Shown one piece after another: positions 50,648-59,856 of a stretch of DNA of 64,000 bases. Source of the DNA: Pseudomaricurvus sp965656525. GTDB taxonomy: Bacteria; Pseudomonadota; Gammaproteobacteria; Pseudomonadales; Cellvibrionaceae. The translations under genes were made by a program, and so were the position numbers. Every line of letters begins with the position of its first letter. Position 1 is the first letter of the stretch. The notes under the pieces were generated by a model. It ran no database searches and had not been told where the DNA came from. It saw only the letters and a list, made by a program, of their open reading frames with translations. The DNA lies in contig CBFHKY010000003.1 in NCBI GenBank assembly GCA_965656525.1, forward strand, positions 1-64,000, given 5' to 3'.

Positions 50648-52294
50648 TTGGTTGCTCTGCTACGACTCCTGCGCATTCTCACCACTATCTTGCGCTATCG
50701 ACTGGACGACATGCTGCCTCGACAACAATTGCCTTGGGTCATCAGGCTGCTGCTCAAATTCACTATCTTACTGCCAGCCAGCCCGCTTGATCGTGGCGAA
50801 CGGCTTCGTCGCTGCCTTGAAGATCTGGGCCCTGTGTTCATCAAATTTGGGCAAATGTTGTCTACACGCCCAGACCTCATTCCACCGGATATCGCCCTAG
50901 AGCTGGATCACCTGCAGGATAACGTGGCGCCATTCGACCCCGACCAATGCCGTCAAATCATCGAACAATCTCTAGGGAAGCCCGTCACCGAGCTCTTCGA
51001 TCACTTTGAAACCACACCGTTAGCATCCGCTTCTGTGGCTCAGGTTCACGCGGCTCGCCTGCATGGCAACGAGCAGTCAGCCGGCAAGGACGTCGTGGTT
51101 AAAGTGATTCGCCCCGGCATAGAATTGACCATCGAAAAAGACATTACTCTCATGTATTTGTTGGCGCGGCTCGTGGAGCGGTTTGTTCGCGACAGCCAGC
51201 GCTATCACTTGGTGGATGTCGTAGGGGAATATGAACACACCATTTTTGACGAGCTAAATTTACAGCGCGAAGCCGCTAATGCCTCGCAGCTGCGCCGTAA
51301 TTTTGCCGACTCCCCACTGCTGTATGTGCCGGAAGTCTATTGGGATTTCTGCCGCACGAATGTGATGGTAATGGAACGGATTTACGGCATTCCCGTTACC
51401 GATTTGGCTGCCTTAGAAGCACAAAATACCAATATGAAATTACTGGCTGAGCGAGGCGTGGAAATCTTTTTTAGCCAAGTGTTCGAACACAACTTTTTCC
51501 ATGCCGACATGCACCCAGGCAATATCTTTGTTTCACGCGAGCACCCGGATCAGCCTCAATACATTTGTGTGGATATGGCCATTGTTGGCTCACTCACTCA
51601 AGCCGACCAGTATTACATGGCACGCAACCTACTGGCGATTTTCCGACGTGACTATCGCTTAGTGGCCGAGCTGCACATTCAAAGCGGCTGGGTGGATGAA
51701 GACACCTCCGTGGGTGAATTTGAAGCCGCCATTCGCACCGTCTGTGAACCCATTTTTGAAAAACCTTTGGGTGAAATCTCGTTCGGACAAATTATCATCA
51801 CACTGTTTCAAACCGCGCGCCGCTTCAACATGGAAGTCCAACCGCAGTTAGTTTTGCTGCAAAAGACGCTACTTAATATTGAAGGGCTTGGCCGCCAACT
51901 GTATCCCGACCTAGATCTTTGGCAAACCGCACACCCCTTTCTTGAGCGCTGGATCAAACAACGCTTCCATCCACGTAGCCTGTGGCAACAAATCAAACGC
52001 TATGGTCCTGAGCTGATGGAGCAAGCTCCACAGATGCCCCACAAACTGGCCGCCACACTGGATCAAATCCAGCAACTCAGTGAACTGACACCGCAAATTC
52101 AACAGGCTGCTCAAGCGTATCGAGAACAACGTGAAAACAGCCGTTCGCGGCGCCGTCACACTTGGATTGGACTACTGGCACTTGTCGGAGCAGGGATTAC
52201 AGCGCTGCCGGCTATGGGGGTTTCATTACAAAGTGTTCCCACCTACAGCTGGCTGTTAATTGCCATTGCTGGCTGGATGTGGATACGGCGCTAG
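50648..52294 (+). CDS. ubiB: Ubiquinone biosynthesis protein UbiB (ABC1/ADCK atypical kinase)
   Basis: 548 residues; start codon TTG at 50648 chosen because AAAAGGA lies 7 bp upstream. KxGQ motif FIKFGQMLSTRPDLIP (about 75-90), Ala-rich loop ASASVAQVHAAR (about 127-138), catalytic-loop HADMHPGNIF (about 286-295) replace normal kinase motifs, as in the family. Two membrane helices close the protein (about 502-545). It acts as an ATPase that helps extract quinone intermediates from the membrane. Confidence 0.97.
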   Translation: MVALLRLLRILTTILRYRLDDMLPRQQLPWVIRLLLKFTILLPASPLDRGERLRRCLEDLGPVFIKFGQMLSTRPDLIPPDIALELDHLQDNVAPFDPDQCRQIIEQSLGKPVTELFDHFETTPLASASVAQVHAARLHGNEQSAGKDVVVKVIRPGIELTIEKDITLMYLLARLVERFVRDSQRYHLVDVVGEYEHTIFDELNLQREAANASQLRRNFADSPLLYVPEVYWDFCRTNVMVMERIYGIPVTDLAALEAQNTNMKLLAERGVEIFFSQVFEHNFFHADMHPGNIFVSREHPDQPQYICVDMAIVGSLTQADQYYMARNLLAIFRRDYRLVAELHIQSGWVDEDTSVGEFEAAIRTVCEPIFEKPLGEISFGQIIITLFQTARRFNMEVQPQLVLLQKTLLNIEGLGRQLYPDLDLWQTAHPFLERWIKQRFHPRSLWQQIKRYGPELMEQAPQMPHKLAATLDQIQQLSELTPQIQQAAQAYREQRENSRSRRRHTWIGLLALVGAGITALPAMGVSLQSVPTYSWLLIAIAGWMWIRR

Positions 52295-52444
52295 GCTGCA
52301 CTTGTAACAGCGCATGATAGGCGATGCCTATCGGTCCAGACTCCGCCCTCCTAACGCGTGTTAAAAATCCCACTGCGTTACGCAAAAGCCGTACAATCGG
52401 TTAAACTAGCGCGCTCAGTCAATAAGGTCAGCTAGAGGTATAAC

Positions 52445-52834
52445 GTGACAGCCAAAAGTTTTCTTGCAGACATCCGCTGGAGCGACGACGGCCTTGTGCC
52501 TGCCATCGCTCAAGATGCCGTTACTGGGCGCATCTTAATGATGGCGTGGATGAATGCCCAATCCCTGCAACTCACCGCAGAGGAAGGGCGCGCGGTTTAC
52601 TGGTCGCGCTCGCGCAACCAGCTTTGGCGCAAAGGTGAAAGCTCGGGTCACGTACAAAGGGTTAAGGAAATTCGTCTAGACTGTGACGAAGATGTGATCG
52701 TTTTGCAGGTAGAACAATTAGGAGGCATGGCGTGCCACACGGGCCGTGAATCGTGCTTCTATCGTGTATTAAAAGATGGTCAATGGCAGACGGTCGACCC
52801 TGTTCTCAAAGACCCAAAAGAGATTTACGCATGA
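52445..52834 (+). CDS. hisI: Phosphoribosyl-AMP cyclohydrolase
   Basis: Third step of histidine synthesis: opens the adenine ring of PR-AMP. Start GTG at 52445 with GAGG 6 bp upstream; 129 residues. MMAWMNAQSLQLT, YWSRSRNQLWRKGESSGH (substrate and zinc site), DCDEDVIVLQVEQ and GMACHTGRESCFY (Cys ligands) are all present. Monofunctional, with hisE as a separate overlapping gene (ATGA), as in Pseudomonas. Confidence 0.97.
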   Translation: MTAKSFLADIRWSDDGLVPAIAQDAVTGRILMMAWMNAQSLQLTAEEGRAVYWSRSRNQLWRKGESSGHVQRVKEIRLDCDEDVIVLQVEQLGGMACHTGRESCFYRVLKDGQWQTVDPVLKDPKEIYA

Positions 52835-53193
52835 GCAAGCCTGAAAACCCACCAGTATTGGATGTGCTGTCTGAACTGACTAAGATCCTTGAAGCGCGCA
52901 AGAGCAGCGGTGAGAGTGGTTCTTCTTATGTGGCCAGCTTGCACCAGAAAGGGCTCAATAAGATTCTGGAAAAAGTGGGTGAAGAGGCCGTTGAAACGGT
53001 TTTGGCCGCAAAAGATGCCCAAGCCAGCGGCGATAATAGCGATGTTATTTACGAAACCGCTGACTTATGGTTTCACTCACTGGTAATGCTGTCTCACCTA
53101 GGGGAAGATGCCAGTGCCGTGCTGAGCGAATTGGCACGGCGCTTTGACATGTCTGGCCTAGAAGAAAAAGCTTCGCGCACGACGAACACTTAA
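52831..53193 (+). CDS. hisE: Phosphoribosyl-ATP pyrophosphatase
   Basis: Second step of histidine synthesis: cleaves pyrophosphate from PR-ATP. 120 residues of the MazG-like all-alpha fold, with SYVASLHQKGLNKILEKVGEEAVETVLAAK (in pieces, about 32-60) holding the metal-binding glutamates and ETADLWFHSLVML (about 75-87). Its start overlaps the hisI stop, and it is followed 79 bp later by tatA. Confidence 0.97.
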   Translation: MSKPENPPVLDVLSELTKILEARKSSGESGSSYVASLHQKGLNKILEKVGEEAVETVLAAKDAQASGDNSDVIYETADLWFHSLVMLSHLGEDASAVLSELARRFDMSGLEEKASRTTNT

Positions 53194-53272
53194 TACAATG
53201 GGCGGTCTATAGCCGTAAGGCGCTGTTATCAATAGGTAGCCGCGCAACACAAACAATAATAGGAGACCTCAC

Positions 53273-53515
53273 GTGGGTATTGGCGGCATCAGTATTTGGC
53301 AATTAATCATTATTTTGGCCATTGTGGTCATGCTATTTGGCACCAAGCGTTTGCGCGGTTTAGGCGGTGACTTGGGTGGCGCAATTAAAGGCTTTAAGAA
53401 AGCGATGGGCGACGATAACACCCCCACCGTAGAAGATAAAAGCAAGAGCGACGACGGCACCGCTGACAAAGCCCAACAAGAAGAGCCCAGCAAAACTGGC
53501 AGCGATAAGTCGTAA
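53273..53515 (+). CDS. tatA: Sec-independent translocase subunit TatA
   Basis: Pore-forming subunit for export of folded twin-arginine proteins. GTG start with AGGAG 7 bp upstream; 80 residues. One short membrane helix (SIWQLIIILAIVVMLFG), then FGTKRL, the amphipathic helix (LGGDLGGAIKGFKKAMG) and an acidic tail. First gene of tatABC. Confidence 0.97.
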   Translation: MGIGGISIWQLIIILAIVVMLFGTKRLRGLGGDLGGAIKGFKKAMGDDNTPTVEDKSKSDDGTADKAQQEEPSKTGSDKS

Positions 53516-53521
53516 ACGCCT

Positions 53522-53881
53522 GTGTTTGATATTGGATTTTTCGAACTGCTGGTCATCACTGTGGTCGGTCTATTAGTGATTGGCCCAGAGCAACTGCCTG
53601 GCGCCATGAAAACCGCAGCACTCTGGTGGGGGCGCTTCAAGCGTGGCCTGCAAAATACTCGCACAGAGTTTGAACAGCAAATTGGTGCCGACGACATTCG
53701 CCGTCAACTGCATAACGAAGAAGTCATGCGACGCTTAAACGCCAGCCGCGAAGAAATTAAGCGCACCTTAAATGAAAATGTCGCCGACATCAGTGAAAAT
53801 GTGGCTAACATCGAACGCCAACTGCAATCAGACGTTGATAAACCCAAGCCTTCGGAAGCCAACACCAAAGACCATGACTGA
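53522..53881 (+). CDS. tatB: Sec-independent translocase subunit TatB
   Basis: Receptor-complex partner of TatC. GTG start 6 bp after tatA; 119 residues beginning MFDIGFFELLVITVVGLLVIGPEQLP (in two pieces), the TatB hallmark with Glu8 and the GPE-x-LP hinge, then an amphipathic and coiled-coil region. Overlaps tatC by 8 bp. Confidence 0.97.
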   Translation: MFDIGFFELLVITVVGLLVIGPEQLPGAMKTAALWWGRFKRGLQNTRTEFEQQIGADDIRRQLHNEEVMRRLNASREEIKRTLNENVADISENVANIERQLQSDVDKPKPSEANTKDHD

Positions 53882-54626
53882 AGCCCCGCTTAACGACCAA
53901 TCCATGTCATTGGTTCAGCATTTAACCGAATTGCGCGATCGCCTATTACGCTCGGTTTTGTTCGTTTTGGTCGTGTTTTGCTGTTTATTTTATTTTGCTA
54001 ATGACATTTATGTATTTGTCTCCGAGCCACTAGAGCGCTACCTACCCGAAAACAGCACCATGATTGCTACGGAAGTAGCATCGCCTTTTTTAACGCCGTT
54101 TAAACTGACTTTTTTCTTAGCCCTGTTTTTGTCTGTGCCGTTCTTGCTGCATCAAATCTGGTCATTTATCTCGCCAGCCTTGTACGACAAGGAAAAGCAC
54201 CTCGCTGTACCGTTGTTGATCTCTAGCATTTTTCTGTTCTATGCCGGAATGGCATTTGCCTATTTTGTCGTGTTCCCCATTCTTTTCCAGTTTTTCACCA
54301 GTGTTGGCCCCAGCAATATTACTGTCATGACCGACATTAATAATTACTTAACCTTTGTGCTTAAACTGTTTTTTGCATTTGGGCTGGCTTTTGAGATCCC
54401 TATTGCGGCCATTATTTTAATTGCCAGCGGAGTGATTACGCCAGACGGCATGGCGCAGAAACGCCCATACATTATTGTCGGTTGCTTTGTCTTAGGAATG
54501 CTCTTAACGCCACCGGATATTTTGTCGCAATCACTGCTGGCGATTCCTATGTGGATGCTGTTTGAAACCGGCTTGCTATTTGGCCGTTTAATCGTGCGAA
54601 AACAAAAAGATAATCAAATCGGTTAG
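53874..54626 (+). CDS. tatC: Sec-independent translocase subunit TatC
   Basis: Six-helix receptor for twin-arginine signal peptides. The ATG at 53874 (MTEAPLNDQSMSLVQHLTELRDR) gives 250 residues. MSLVQHLTELRDRLLRS (about 11-27) and FALLFxxG-type segments AFGLAFEIPIAA are typical; Glu18 in the cytoplasmic start and Glu in AFEIP are conserved functional residues. Confidence 0.96.
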   Translation: MTEAPLNDQSMSLVQHLTELRDRLLRSVLFVLVVFCCLFYFANDIYVFVSEPLERYLPENSTMIATEVASPFLTPFKLTFFLALFLSVPFLLHQIWSFISPALYDKEKHLAVPLLISSIFLFYAGMAFAYFVVFPILFQFFTSVGPSNITVMTDINNYLTFVLKLFFAFGLAFEIPIAAIILIASGVITPDGMAQKRPYIIVGCFVLGMLLTPPDILSQSLLAIPMWMLFETGLLFGRLIVRKQKDNQIG

Positions 54627-54740
54627 GTCGCCTTTCCCCTGCACAGGAACGTGATCCGCCTTTAACGTCCACCCGCTTAGGCCTACAATGACCCTGCTTG
54701 GAAAGCCCTATTCAGTCGTTCTTCTCACTCGGAGTACACC

Positions 54741-56126
54741 ATGCCCCTGAATCACCTGTTACGCCCCCTGCTTATTGCCTTGTCTTTGAGCACTCTTCCG
54801 CTCACTGGCAGTTGGGCCGAAACAGGTGTCGGCTCCCCCTCAGAGCTAGAACAAGGCCCACTACCACTCGAAGAGTTACGCACCTTCACCAAAGTTTATG
54901 AACATATTCGCCAAGGTTATGTAGAAGAACTGGACGACAAAACGCTGTTGGAATACGCCATCAAAGGCATGCTATCCGAATTAGATCCGCACTCATCTTA
55001 CTTGAATGCGGCATTATTTGATGACTTGCAAGTGAATACCACTGGTGAGTTTGGTGGTCTGGGTATTGAAGTGGGCATGGAAAATGGTTTCATTAAGGTG
55101 ATTGCCCCTATAGATAGCACACCTGCTGCCAAGGCTGGGGTGGAAGCGGGCGATCTGATCATCAAGCTGGATGAAACTCCCGTAAAAGGGCTGAACCTAG
55201 GCGAAGCTGTGGACCTGATGCGTGGCCCCAAAGGTAGCGATATTATTATCACGATTGTTCGCGAAGGTATCGAACAACCCTTCGAGCTCACTATTACACG
55301 CGACATCATCAAAGTAGACAGCGTTCGCACTCGCTTTGTAGAAGAAGATTACGCCTATCTGCGCATTGCCCAATTCCAAGTCAATACGGGTGAAGAAATC
55401 CAAACAGCGGTTAAACAGATGGTTCGCGACAACCCCGACATGAAAGGTGTCATCTTAGACTTGCGCAATAATCCGGGTGGTGTTTTACAGGCCTCAGTAA
55501 AAGTTGCTGACACTTTTTTGCAAGAAGGTTTGATTGTCTACACCGAAGGGCGTATTGCTAATACCGACATCAGCTTTGAAGCAACCCCTGGGGATTTGAC
55601 CCATGGCTTGCCACTTGTGGTACTGATTAACGGTGGTTCTGCCTCGGCCTCTGAAATTGTTGCTGGTGCCCTGCAGGATCAAAAGCGCGCCATTATCATG
55701 GGGACTCAGAGCTTTGGTAAGGGGTCGGTTCAAACGGTCATTCCGTTGACAGATGAATCAGCCATCAAGCTCACGACAGCGCTTTATTTTACACCCAACG
55801 GCCGCTCGATTCAGGCTCAAGGCATTGTGCCTGATATCGAAGTGGAGCGTGCAAAAGTCACTAGCTTACGCCCAAAATCGATGATGACCGAAGCGGATCT
55901 GGACGGGCATTTAAATAACGCCAATGGCGGCGAAGACATCGGCAGTAAAACACGGGACGAAGATAAAAAGACAACGGAAAACTTATTAGAAAAAGACAAC
56001 CAGATGTTTGAAGCATTAAGCTTGCTCAAAGGCATTCACCTGTTCGCTCAAAACCGTGCTGAAATGAAGACACCCGACAAGCAAGACCCATTACCCTCGG
56101 CTACACCAAGCGACATCACGCCGTAA
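54741..56126 (+). CDS. C-terminal processing peptidase, S41 family
   Basis: Periplasmic serine protease of the CtpA/Prc type. 461 residues: signal peptide (about 1-26), an N-terminal helical domain (EHIRQGYVEELDDKTLLEYAIKGMLSELDPHS in pieces), a PDZ domain (about 95-185, GGLGIEVG, AAKAGVEAGDLIIKLD) and the catalytic core with Ser302 (GGSASASEIVAGAL) and Lys327 (SFGKGSVQ), spaced 25 apart as in Prc. The C-terminal 90 residues are charged and variable. Confidence 0.94.
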   Translation: MPLNHLLRPLLIALSLSTLPLTGSWAETGVGSPSELEQGPLPLEELRTFTKVYEHIRQGYVEELDDKTLLEYAIKGMLSELDPHSSYLNAALFDDLQVNTTGEFGGLGIEVGMENGFIKVIAPIDSTPAAKAGVEAGDLIIKLDETPVKGLNLGEAVDLMRGPKGSDIIITIVREGIEQPFELTITRDIIKVDSVRTRFVEEDYAYLRIAQFQVNTGEEIQTAVKQMVRDNPDMKGVILDLRNNPGGVLQASVKVADTFLQEGLIVYTEGRIANTDISFEATPGDLTHGLPLVVLINGGSASASEIVAGALQDQKRAIIMGTQSFGKGSVQTVIPLTDESAIKLTTALYFTPNGRSIQAQGIVPDIEVERAKVTSLRPKSMMTEADLDGHLNNANGGEDIGSKTRDEDKKTTENLLEKDNQMFEALSLLKGIHLFAQNRAEMKTPDKQDPLPSATPSDITP

Positions 56127-56150
56127 ATCACAGCGGCGTTTGGTCACACC

Positions 56151-56205
56151 AGTGCCACATCGGCTTCATTGCTTACCGGAGTGGCAATGAAGCCGATGTG
56201 GCACT
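56151..56205. repeat. Perfect 22-bp inverted repeat between ctpA-type protease and deacetylase genes
   Basis: Arms at 56151-56172 and 56184-56205 are exact complements around an 11-nt loop (TTACCGGAGTG). No T-run follows on the plus strand. It could be a read-through hairpin or a factor-independent terminator without U-tract. Confidence 0.8.
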
Positions 56206-56260
56206 AAGGGCTGTTAACCCACTGTGGGATTGCGTCTCAGAAGCCATAAGGAATCAGTGC

Positions 56261-57148
56261 GTGTCTCAGCAACGCTACAAAGCCAGCCACCCAATATGGG
56301 CTCTGCTCGTGATTATCGCCTTCGGCTTCACTGAGCAGACCCATAGCGCTGACAAGATGACTGCGCTAACACCATCACCACCTGCGCTTAAAGCACCCGT
56401 TCAGCCAGCGAAAATTGCGATCATTATCGATGACCTTGGTTATAACCTAAAGCAAGGAGCGGCCATCGCTCGCCTACCCGGTGCCATCACACTTTCCATC
56501 CTGCCCTATACACCCAATAGTGTCGCATTGGCAGAACTGGGCTTTCAGCAGGGCAAGGAAATCATGCTTCATGTCCCCATGAGCGCTCTGGCCGCACGAC
56601 CGCTGGACATCGGTGGACTCACAGCCAGTATGTCGGAACAAGAGTTTATTACCGCGCTGACTCAAAGCTTACAAACCATTCCTCATGTACGCGGCCTCAA
56701 CAACCACATGGGCAGCTACTTAACCCAGTTAGATACACCGATGACTTGGCTAATGGCCGAACTGGCCCGTGAAGATTTATTTTTTATCGACAGCCGCACC
56801 AGCCCTGACAGCATTGCTTGGGATGTCGCGATACAACAACACGTACCCAGCCTGAAAAGGGATGTGTTTCTGGATAACGATCGCAGTCACACGGCTCTCC
56901 AGCAGCAGTTCCAACAGTTGATAAAAAAGGCACGGCGACAAGGGTTTGCCATTGCGATTGGCCACCCTTATGCCGAAACTCACCAATTCCTCTCAGAGAT
57001 TCTGCCTACTTTAAACGATTTGAACGTCATGCTTGTTCCTGTCTCAGACTTGCTTTATCAGCACCCAGAGGTTATTAACGCTGCGACTCCCCCGAGAGAA
57101 AGCCAAACCGAACTCACAAAATCGACTGAGAATACTGTACAAAATTAA
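56261..57148 (+). CDS. Divergent polysaccharide deacetylase family protein (DUF610/YibQ)
   Basis: Start GTG at 56261 is preferred: AAGGA lies 8 bp upstream and the protein then begins with a signal peptide (HPIWALLVIIAFGFTEQTHSA, about 10-30); an upstream in-frame GTG would lie inside the inverted repeat. 295 residues with AKIAIIIDDLGYNLKQG (about 51-67), LPGAITLSILPYTPNS, IMLHVPMSA, GLNNHMGS and FIDSRTS, the conserved segments of PF04748. Periplasmic; activity on cell-wall glycans is presumed from the fold. A protease then deacetylase order is common. Confidence 0.9.
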   Translation: MSQQRYKASHPIWALLVIIAFGFTEQTHSADKMTALTPSPPALKAPVQPAKIAIIIDDLGYNLKQGAAIARLPGAITLSILPYTPNSVALAELGFQQGKEIMLHVPMSALAARPLDIGGLTASMSEQEFITALTQSLQTIPHVRGLNNHMGSYLTQLDTPMTWLMAELAREDLFFIDSRTSPDSIAWDVAIQQHVPSLKRDVFLDNDRSHTALQQQFQQLIKKARRQGFAIAIGHPYAETHQFLSEILPTLNDLNVMLVPVSDLLYQHPEVINAATPPRESQTELTKSTENTVQN

Positions 57149-57365
57149 TACTATTCGATAGCATCAGCTTGCTTTTATTATTTTTATGTAAGCACCCAAG
57201 GAAAGAACTGCCGTTTTTGATCGCGTTAGGCAAATACTACGCCCTAACGAAACTGGCAGGGTCTGTACGGATAAATAAAATAAAGCACTGATCACTAGTC
57301 AGATAAATAAACCTAACAACAAGGATTTCGGCGTCAGCTGAGTTGCCACATAAGGGGAAATGGAA

Positions 57366-57590
57366 ATGATCGATACTCGTACGGGAGAACAGCAGAACCC
57401 ACCATCTAGGAGGGAACGCTTTTTTCAACAAGACAGCTATTGGTACTACACCACACGTGAAGGCGTTGATATTGGCCCATTCGACCACAAAGAAGACGCT
57501 GTCGAAGGCTGTGCGGACTTTTTGGATTTTATCAGTACAAGAGATCCATCTTTTTCACAAACCTTAAGACAATATTCCCACTGCGCTTAA
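57366..57590 (+). CDS. Small DUF6316-like protein
   Basis: 74 residues from the ATG at 57366, with AAGGGG 8 bp upstream. The core RRERFFQQDSYWYYTTREGVDIGPFDHKEDAVEG resembles DUF6316 small proteins (RF-x-W-Y-F/Y-x-TREG-x-x-x-GPF). No membrane segment, no catalytic residues. Function unknown. It has its own terminator and is therefore likely monocistronic. Confidence 0.7.
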   Translation: MIDTRTGEQQNPPSRRERFFQQDSYWYYTTREGVDIGPFDHKEDAVEGCADFLDFISTRDPSFSQTLRQYSHCA

Positions 57591-57599
57591 GGCAGATAA

Positions 57600-57626
57600 C
57601 AGAAAGGAAGGATACCTTCCTTTCTG
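57600..57626 (+). terminator. Terminator after the DUF6316-like gene
   Basis: Perfect 12-bp stem CAGAAAGGAAGG / CCTTCCTTTCTG around ATA, followed by TTTG. It starts 10 bp past the stop and also faces hisF on the other strand. Confidence 0.75.
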
Positions 57627-57664
57627 TTTGACATAGGTTTCTTCATCAGCTGCTGCTATTCACT

Positions 57665-58438
57665 CTACAGCCTTACTTCAACACCCTGCGCCTGCATGAA
57701 CGCTTTGGCTTCTGGTACAGAATGCTCACCAAAGTGAAAAATGCTAGCCGCAAGCACAGCATCCGCTTTACCTTCTTTCACACCGTCTACAAGATGTTGT
57801 AATGCCCCAACACCGCCAGAGGCAATAACAGGTACCGCAACGGCATCACTGATGGCTCGCGTTATCCCCAAGTCAAAACCATTTTTGGTACCATCACGAT
57901 CCATGCTGGTTAGCAAGATTTCACCAGCACCGTAGTCCGCCATTTTCATCGCCCACTCTACGGCGTTGATGCCGGTCGGTTTACGCCCGCCATGAGTAAA
58001 GATCTCCCAGCGCCCTGGTTCACCGTCTGCGCTAACACGTTTGGCGTCAATGGCCACCACAATGCATTGAGCCCCAAAACGCTCCGAAGCCTGACGCACA
58101 AAATCTGGGTTGTGAACCGCCGCCGAGTTGATGCTGACTTTATCCGCACCGGCGTTTAGCATGACTCGAATATCGTCAATGGTACGAATCCCCCCCCCAA
58201 CAGTAAGCGGAATAAACACCTCTGAGGCTATTTTTTCCACCGTGTGAACCGTTGTGTCACGGCCCTCATGGGTAGCTGTGATGTCCAGAAAGGTGATCTC
58301 ATCGGCACCTTGTTCGTTGTAGCGAATCGCAATTTCCACTGGGTCCCCAGCGTCTCGGATTCCAACAAAATTGACGCCTTTGACCACGCGTCCGTTATCG
58401 ACATCCAAACAAGGAATGATTCGTTTTGCCAACCCCAT
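57665..58438 (-). CDS. hisF: Imidazole glycerol phosphate synthase cyclase subunit HisF
   Basis: Forms IGP and AICAR from PRFAR and ammonia delivered by HisH. 257 residues, TIM barrel. IIPCLDVDNGRVVKGVNF (catalytic Asp12), VGGGIRTIDD, AIDAKRV, TSMDRDGTKNGFDLGIT (catalytic Asp in second half) and ASGGVGALQHL are intact. It follows hisH by 62 bp; the usual hisA gene is not between them. Confidence 0.98.
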   Translation of the reverse strand: MGLAKRIIPCLDVDNGRVVKGVNFVGIRDAGDPVEIAIRYNEQGADEITFLDITATHEGRDTTVHTVEKIASEVFIPLTVGGGIRTIDDIRVMLNAGADKVSINSAAVHNPDFVRQASERFGAQCIVVAIDAKRVSADGEPGRWEIFTHGGRKPTGINAVEWAMKMADYGAGEILLTSMDRDGTKNGFDLGITRAISDAVAVPVIASGGVGALQHLVDGVKEGKADAVLAASIFHFGEHSVPEAKAFMQAQGVEVRL

Positions 58439-58500
58439 GAAAACCTCTACTTCTGTAACAGCCGAGTGTTAATTCTCGATAAAATACGAAACCAACCGCC

Positions 58501-59154
58501 TTAGCAGTTGCCATCCCAAGTGACAAAGTTCTTCAGCAGTTGCAGACCCGCTGTGTGGCTTTTTTCTGGATGAAATTGCACCGCAAATACATTGTCACGA
58601 CTCAGTGCCACATCAAAATCCAACCCATAATGACAGCGACCAAGCACTTCTTTGTCATCTTCTGCGTGAATGTAATAGCTGTGTACAAAATAAAAGCGAG
58701 CACCATTATCAATATTTTCCCACAGAGGGTGTGGCTTTAATTGCTGCACTTGGTTCCACCCCATATGGGGAACTTTGAGATGCTCACCATGCTCATCGCG
58801 TAGATCTTTGCCAAAGAAGCGCACTTGGCCCTTAAATTCACCAATACAAGGAACACCGCCATTTTCTTCGCTCAGATCCATGAGTGCTTGCAGCCCTACG
58901 CAAATGGCTAAAATGGGCTTTCCTTGTGCCATTAATTGAGGCACTAGGCGGTCAAAGCCTAAACGGCGAATTTCCGCCATGCAATCTCGAATGGCGCCCA
59001 CACCAGGAAACACCACTCGGTCTGCGCTCGCTATAACCTCTGGGTCTGCACTGACCAGTACTTGCGCATCTGGGGCTACATGCTCAAACGCGCTGGCCAC
59101 AGAATGTAGATTGCCCATTCCATAATCAATGATGGCAATTCGATTTATCGACAT
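58501..59154 (-). CDS. hisH: Imidazole glycerol phosphate synthase glutamine amidotransferase HisH
   Basis: Class I glutaminase that supplies ammonia to HisF. The ATG at 59154 (MSINRIAIIDYGMGNLHSV) gives 217 residues; an upstream TTG is rejected. Cys nucleophile in AICVGLQALM (about 84), His and Glu in VQFHPEKS (about 197), and GxGxxRDCM-type PGVGAIRDCM are present. Confidence 0.97.
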   Translation of the reverse strand: MSINRIAIIDYGMGNLHSVASAFEHVAPDAQVLVSADPEVIASADRVVFPGVGAIRDCMAEIRRLGFDRLVPQLMAQGKPILAICVGLQALMDLSEENGGVPCIGEFKGQVRFFGKDLRDEHGEHLKVPHMGWNQVQQLKPHPLWENIDNGARFYFVHSYYIHAEDDKEVLGRCHYGLDFDVALSRDNVFAVQFHPEKSHTAGLQLLKNFVTWDGNC

Positions 59155-59262
59155 ACACAATCCAAACAATCAAAAACGGGGCCAAGCAGCCCCTCGATAG
59201 AGTTTATTAAAGCAGGTGGGCCGTTTTGTAGCAGCGCCTACCACAGACAATGCCTAAAACGC

Positions 59263-59856
59263 TTATAAAGTGCCTTTCGTGGAGGGCATGACCCCAACCA
59301 TCCGCGGATCCAGCTCCAATGCCATGCGCAGTGCACGACCAAAAGCTTTAAATACAGTTTCAATCTGGTGGTGCGCATTGTGGCCACGTAAGCAATCGAT
59401 GTGCAGCGTAACCTGAGCGTGATTAACAAAGCCTTGGAAGAACTCCCAAAACAGCTCGGTATCAAACTCGCCAACACGCTTTTGCGTAAAAGGCACATTC
59501 ATGATGAGTTCTGGACGACCAGAAAAATCAATCACAACTCGTGACAGTGCTTCATCCAAAGGTACATAAGCATGACCGTAGCGGCGGATGCCTTTTTTAT
59601 TGCCCAGTGCTTGCGCCAAAGCCTGCCCCAGTGTGATGCCAATATCCTCAACGGAGTGATGATCGTCGATATGGTTATCGCCTTTACAGTTCACATTGAT
59701 ATCGATCAGGCCATGCCGAGCAATCTGGTCCATCATGTGCTCAAGAAACGGCACGCCCGTCTCAAAGACGCCTTCTCCCGTTCCATCCAGATTCACAGCC
59801 ACTGATATTTGCGTTTCTAAAGTATCTCGGCTGACACTAGCGGTGCGTTCCGCCAT
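59263..59856 (-). CDS. hisB: Imidazoleglycerol-phosphate dehydratase
   Basis: Manganese enzyme removing water from IGP. 197 residues, the monofunctional (phosphatase-free) form. Metal-binding HDD-type motifs are seen: FLEHMMDQIARHGLID, DDHHSVEDIGITLGQAL, LRGHNAHHQIETVFKAFGRAL. It is first in the hisB-hisH-hisF run on the minus strand, 108 bp upstream of hisH. Confidence 0.98.
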   Translation of the reverse strand: MAERTASVSRDTLETQISVAVNLDGTGEGVFETGVPFLEHMMDQIARHGLIDINVNCKGDNHIDDHHSVEDIGITLGQALAQALGNKKGIRRYGHAYVPLDEALSRVVIDFSGRPELIMNVPFTQKRVGEFDTELFWEFFQGFVNHAQVTLHIDCLRGHNAHHQIETVFKAFGRALRMALELDPRMVGVMPSTKGTL

